Shown here: one piece after another, positions 21,601 to 24,142 of the stretch
Layout: each line of letters starts with the position of its first letter
Position numbering within the stretch: the first letter of the stretch is position 1
NCBI GenBank assembly: GCA_943704425.1
Contig: CALSCP010001595.1
Location: 1 to 24,142, forward strand
Source of the DNA: Ministeria vibrans ATCC 50519
Lineage: Eukaryota; Opisthokonta; Filasterea
DNA length: 24,142 nt
Direction: 5' to 3'
Notes under the pieces: generated by a model
What the model was told of the DNA's origin: nothing
Database searches by the model: none
Seen by the model: only the letters and a program-made list of their open reading frames with translations
Made by a program: the position numbers and the translations under genes

Positions 21601-21860
21601 ACCACGGCCGTGGTCGGCTTCATGTACCGCAGCGCTCCCGATCCTCCCGTGTTTTCTTCCAATACCATGATGCATCCGCTTCGGCCTTCAACGCCGATTA
21701 CAAACCTATTTTAGTGCGTCATTGTTATTGAGGGTCGACTCTTTTTTTTTTTTTTTTTTTTTTTGCGTTCTACTTACCAACTGTCCGGCTCAAGTTTGCA
21801 AAACGCATCTCGTAGAGAGCCTTTCAGCACAACAGCGTAATTATAGTTGGGTTGCAACAT
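18647..21860 (-). CDS. Alpha-kinase with N-terminal ADF-H-like domain and coiled coil
   Basis: Atypical protein kinase of the MHCK/eEF2K/TRPM7 family. Exons in coding order: 21860-21778, 21705-21426, 20965-20789, 20698-20648, 20593-20483, 20392-20024, 19950-19828, 19748-19550, 19473-19334, 19192-18647; 692 aa. The kinase domain spans about 335-575: N-lobe IERPFQNGNVRHAFYAL with likely ATP-site K389 (YILKLV); SLEKCIDGSWEKFTNN (TRPM7 has VEECMTGEFRKYNNN); GAFSHFSYAHT; VVDLQG (D504); LTDP (D519); zinc ligands H490, H553, C555, C559 (FLQHTCNSHCKTLGI). All key residues are present. Residues 185-330 form a Glu/Arg/Lys coiled coil. Residues 1-125 (SWFVIGVEG; AALLVWEGCSAAQTARESIK) recall coactosin-type ADF-H domains, not certain. 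The C-terminal 115 residues are acidic then Ser/Pro/Thr-rich. No WD40 repeats as in MHCK, no channel part as in TRPM. Confidence 0.88.
21125..21210. repeat. (TAA/TTA)n palindromic AT repeat in alpha-kinase intron 2
   Basis: Alternating AAT and ATT triplets form several nested perfect inverted repeats, for example 'aataataataattattatt'. The intron (20966-21425, 460 nt) is the longest of this gene. Similar shorter (TTA)n runs occur at about 726-755, 2106-2130, 5431-5462, 6551-6560 and 19226-19295, always outside exons. Confidence 0.85.
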
Positions 21861-22147
21861 AAAAATAATAATGAAAATAAACTGAAACTAATGAAAAAAA
21901 ACTAGAATTCCAATTAAACTAATCTTATTTGATTGACGATTGAGTGGCTTCCTTACACACATTATATCCCTACCCCTAACTCTGGGCAATAAATGTCAAA
22001 CGATCTTCTACATTTGTTTCTTCCTTCAAGCGCTTCCTTGTTTGATTTTTTTTTGATTTTTTTCTCGTTTTTTATGTATATATTCGAAAAAGACACACAC
22101 ACAAAAAACGGACTGTCACACAAAAAGAGAAAAAGAAAAGAGAAGAA
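21861..22147. other. Spacer between fibrillarin 3' end and alpha-kinase 5' end
   Basis: Both neighbours run on the minus strand, so these 287 AT-rich nt must contain the fibrillarin 3' UTR and the alpha-kinase promoter. There is no canonical AATAAA after fibrillarin; ATATATACATAAAA follows at about 22066-22082. No ORF or RNA gene is seen. Confidence 0.55.
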
Positions 22148-23272
22148 TTAGTCATCGCCCTTTCCCTTCGGGGGCTTAAAGGAGCCAATGACAATGGCGT
22201 GGTCGCGCTCATACGGCTCGAGCGTGACCTGCTCCTTCGGCTTGAGACGGAACTCCTTAAGCTTGGCAACCTCGCTGGCAAAGACGGCCTCGGGACGGGC
22301 TGTCGAGTCGATGCAGCTAGCCTTGATGGAGATGACAAAGTTGCCGCCGTACTTGAGGAACTGCTGGGCGTTGATGTGGACAATACGCGCCTGGTCGGGC
22401 TGTGCAACGTCGGCAAAGACAACGTCGACCATGCCGACCAGCATGCGGTACTTGGCGGGGTGGCGAGCATCTTCGATGATCGGGATGATGTTCACGCGCT
22501 TCTTAGCGACATTGATCAGGTCGCGCCCCGATCGGTGCGAGAACTCAACAGCATAGACGAGTCCCTCGGGCCCGACAATGTCCGAGACGTGCGAGACTGT
22601 CGTGCCACTCGCTGCGCCCAGGTACAGCACCTTGGCGCCCGGCTTGATGTGGATGCTCTCCACACCACCCACGATGGCTGCACCCAGCTTGGAGCGGAAA
22701 GGGTTCCACACTCGGTACTCTGTCTTGACGCCGTCTGCCTCGACGCTCATGCGCTTCTCGCCGTACACGCTGTCACCGGGGACCATGTTGCGTGTCAGCA
22801 ATGCGTCCTCCTTGCCGCGCGAGATGAACACACCCTCATGTCGATGCGGCTCCACAATCACCTATAGAAAGAAGAGGGGCGAAAAGCAGAGAAAGAAAAC
22901 GTTTTAAAAAAAAGAGTGGGGGGAGAGAGGGGAGGCAACGCACAACGCAACAAACGCATGTCATACCTTGTTTCCGCCAGCCATGCCGCCTCGGGCGCCC
23001 CCTCTGCCGCCACGGGCCCCACCGCGTCCTCCACGTCCTCCACGGTCACCAAAGCCGCCGCGGCCACCGCCACGGCCGCCAGGAGAGCCGCGTCCGCCGC
23101 CAAAGCCACCGCGTCCGCCGCCACGGCCTCCCGGCGACCCACGGCCACGGTCGAACCCGCCACGCCCGCCAGACTTCATCGGCCCCCCGCGTCCTCGACT
23201 GTCTGCATTCACGCCAAACGACACACGCAGCGTGGCAAATGGTCAGAGGAAAGTTGGAAAAAAAAAAGATAG

Positions 23273-23303
<31 letters not shown>

Positions 23304-23748
23304 GTCGAATATTCGAACAAATCAGTCACAATCAGAAGCACGACGGTGCCATGCACTTATACACACCACACACAGTCGGTAGCGCCGGCAGCCATGCGAA
23401 TCAGTCCACCGTAAGAGTGTTCATGCTTCGCTTTTTTTTTTTTTTTTTTTTTTTTCTCTCTCTCTCTCTCTCTCGCTCGTATGATCGGATCGCATATGAG
23501 TAAGTCTGAGTGTGCGTTTGCTCCATGTGACGCATGCGTACCAAACCCGCCACGGCCACCGCCGCCAAAGCTACCTCGGCCACCGCCTCGGCCACCAAAA
23601 CCGCCTCCTCGTGGGGAGTCTATGGGGTGAGGGAGACAGAGAGAGAGTGAGTGAGTGGGAAGAGAGCGATTTCACAGAGAGTGTGCGAGTTGGAAAAATA
23701 GGACGCAGGGGACAGTCACTGGGGCTGCTTCGTACCGCCATAACCCAT
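22148..23748 (-). CDS. FBL: Fibrillarin (rRNA 2'-O-methyltransferase of C/D snoRNPs)
   Basis: Nucleolar SAM-dependent methyltransferase guided by C/D snoRNAs; also methylates a histone H2A glutamine in known systems. Exons in coding order: 23748-23736 (13 nt), 23619-23542, 23202-22967, 22861-22148; 346 aa. Residues 1-108 are the GAR domain ([15 protein letters not shown]), enlarged by a tandem duplication of about 16 residues ([15 protein letters not shown] type, then ...[11 protein letters not shown]). The catalytic part is almost identical to animal fibrillarin: [37 protein letters not shown] loop [72 protein letters not shown]. The K-D-K-H active residues are in their usual places. The tiny first exon is needed to supply an ATG, since exon 2 has none. 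Exons 2-3 are very GC-rich because of the Gly/Arg codons. Confidence 0.95.
23273..23474 (-). other. Foldable segment in fibrillarin intron 2 bounded by A and T homopolymers
   Basis: On the plus strand an A30 run (23273-23302) and a T24 run (23432-23455, followed by CT repeats to 23474) face each other across 129 nt. Inside are two nested complementary pairs: GAAGCA 23335-23340 with TGCTTC 23424-23429, and ACGGTG 23343-23348 with CACCGT 23407-23412. TCGAATATTCGA at about 23305-23316 is a perfect 12-bp palindrome. The intron (23203-23541) could fold into a long stem. I see no convincing snoRNA box pair. Confidence 0.45.
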
Positions 23749-24142
23749 ATTACAGTTGAATAGAAAAAAAGAAGGAGCGATTAAATTGTTTTTAGTTTTT
23801 CAATTTTTAATGAATCGAATTGAGAATTGGAGATTAAAATTTATTTTACATTATTTTAACGTTTTTTTTGTCGATTCATTTCCACGGTCCAGTTGTGAAC
23901 TTGTGATAATTGTTTAAGAAATTGAAAAGACGTTTGACGAATTGACGTAAGGGATTAGGGAGTAAAAAAGAGTGAGAATTAAATTTCTTTACCATGCGCG
24001 TTAGCACACCGCGCAGATGAATCATGATGTGTGTTTACATGCTGTGATAGCACTGCAATGCCCAGATGACTCGTTTCTAAGTGTCTGTTGTTTATTCACA
24101 AAACGTTCGTTTTTCATTTTCACTCCACAAAGCCAGTTCTCT
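23749..24142. other. AT-rich upstream flank of fibrillarin
   Basis: The fibrillarin promoter and 5' UTR are expected in the lower part of this stretch. No reading frame resembles a known protein, and no tRNA, snRNA or repeat array was recognised. The block at about 24000-24060 is less AT-rich and may belong to the next gene beyond the window. Confidence 0.45.

Noticed and set aside
22199-22867. Plus-strand 222-aa open frame
   Set aside because: It is the antisense shadow of the highly conserved fibrillarin methyltransferase exon.
22968-23414. Proline-rich plus-strand frame (PPRPPPRPP)
   Set aside because: It is antisense to the Gly/Arg codons of the fibrillarin GAR domain and continues into poly-A.
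23203-23541. C/D box snoRNA in fibrillarin intron 2
   Set aside because: CTGA occurs on the minus strand but no RTGATGA C box with a terminal stem is in the right place.
23948-23962. Telomere-like GGGATTAGGG and, at 21968-21980, CCCTACCCCTAA
   Set aside because: Single short occurrences without tandem continuation; chance in AT-rich flanks.

Overview
This window is nuclear DNA from an intron-rich, gene-dense unicellular eukaryote. All recognisable proteins are eukaryotic and nearly all are broken by short GT-AG introns: 55 introns could be placed in nine complete genes. There is no bacterial gene organisation. COMMD8, an alpha-kinase, RAD18 with RING/UBZ4/SAP, and animal-like CPSF100 and Rpn6 suggest a protist with a conserved core gene set (an amoebozoan, an opisthokont relative or similar). 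The sequence alone does not fix the lineage. Introns and spacers are full of simple repeats: (GA)n, (GT)n, poly-A/T, (TTA)n and a 22-bp GA-rich minisatellite.

Layout, left to right: the 3' end of an unrecognised gene (+, to 709); CPSF2/CPSF100 (-, 824-4623, 13 exons); a COMMD8-like protein (+, 4838-5856, 7 exons); an ARF1-class GTPase (-, 6080-7692, 4 exons); about 1 kb without a supported gene; DNA polymerase kappa (-, 8695-10879, 3 exons); proteasome lid subunit Rpn6/PSMD11 (+, 10972-13551, 12 exons); an unrecognised coiled-coil/acidic protein (-, 13633-16039, 4 exons); RAD18 E3 ligase (+, 16182-18627, 7 exons); an alpha-kinase with a novel N-terminus (-, 18647-21860, 10 exons); fibrillarin (-, 22148-23748, 4 exons); and about 0.4 kb of AT-rich upstream sequence.

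Most neighbours alternate head-to-head and tail-to-tail. Start codons in the three divergent pairs are 92-214 nt apart, implying shared promoters. Stop codons in the convergent pairs are as little as 19 nt apart. Exon joins were derived by hand from frame, GT/AG and family alignment; every gene model sums to an exact open frame.

Functionally most genes are housekeeping: mRNA 3'-end processing (CPSF2), vesicle traffic (ARF), rRNA 2'-O-methylation (fibrillarin), proteasome lid (Rpn6) and cullin/NF-kB-linked COMMD8. RAD18 and Pol kappa, two translesion-synthesis proteins that both carry UBZ4 zinc fingers, lie only 5.3 kb apart. The most unusual protein is the alpha-kinase: its N-terminus looks like an ADF-H/coactosin fold followed by a coiled coil, which would be a new actin-linked kinase architecture. 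Other points worth a second look are frequent GTAC 5' splice sites, a strong excess of phase-0 introns, a dispersed 22-bp minisatellite family, and a foldable segment in a fibrillarin intron.
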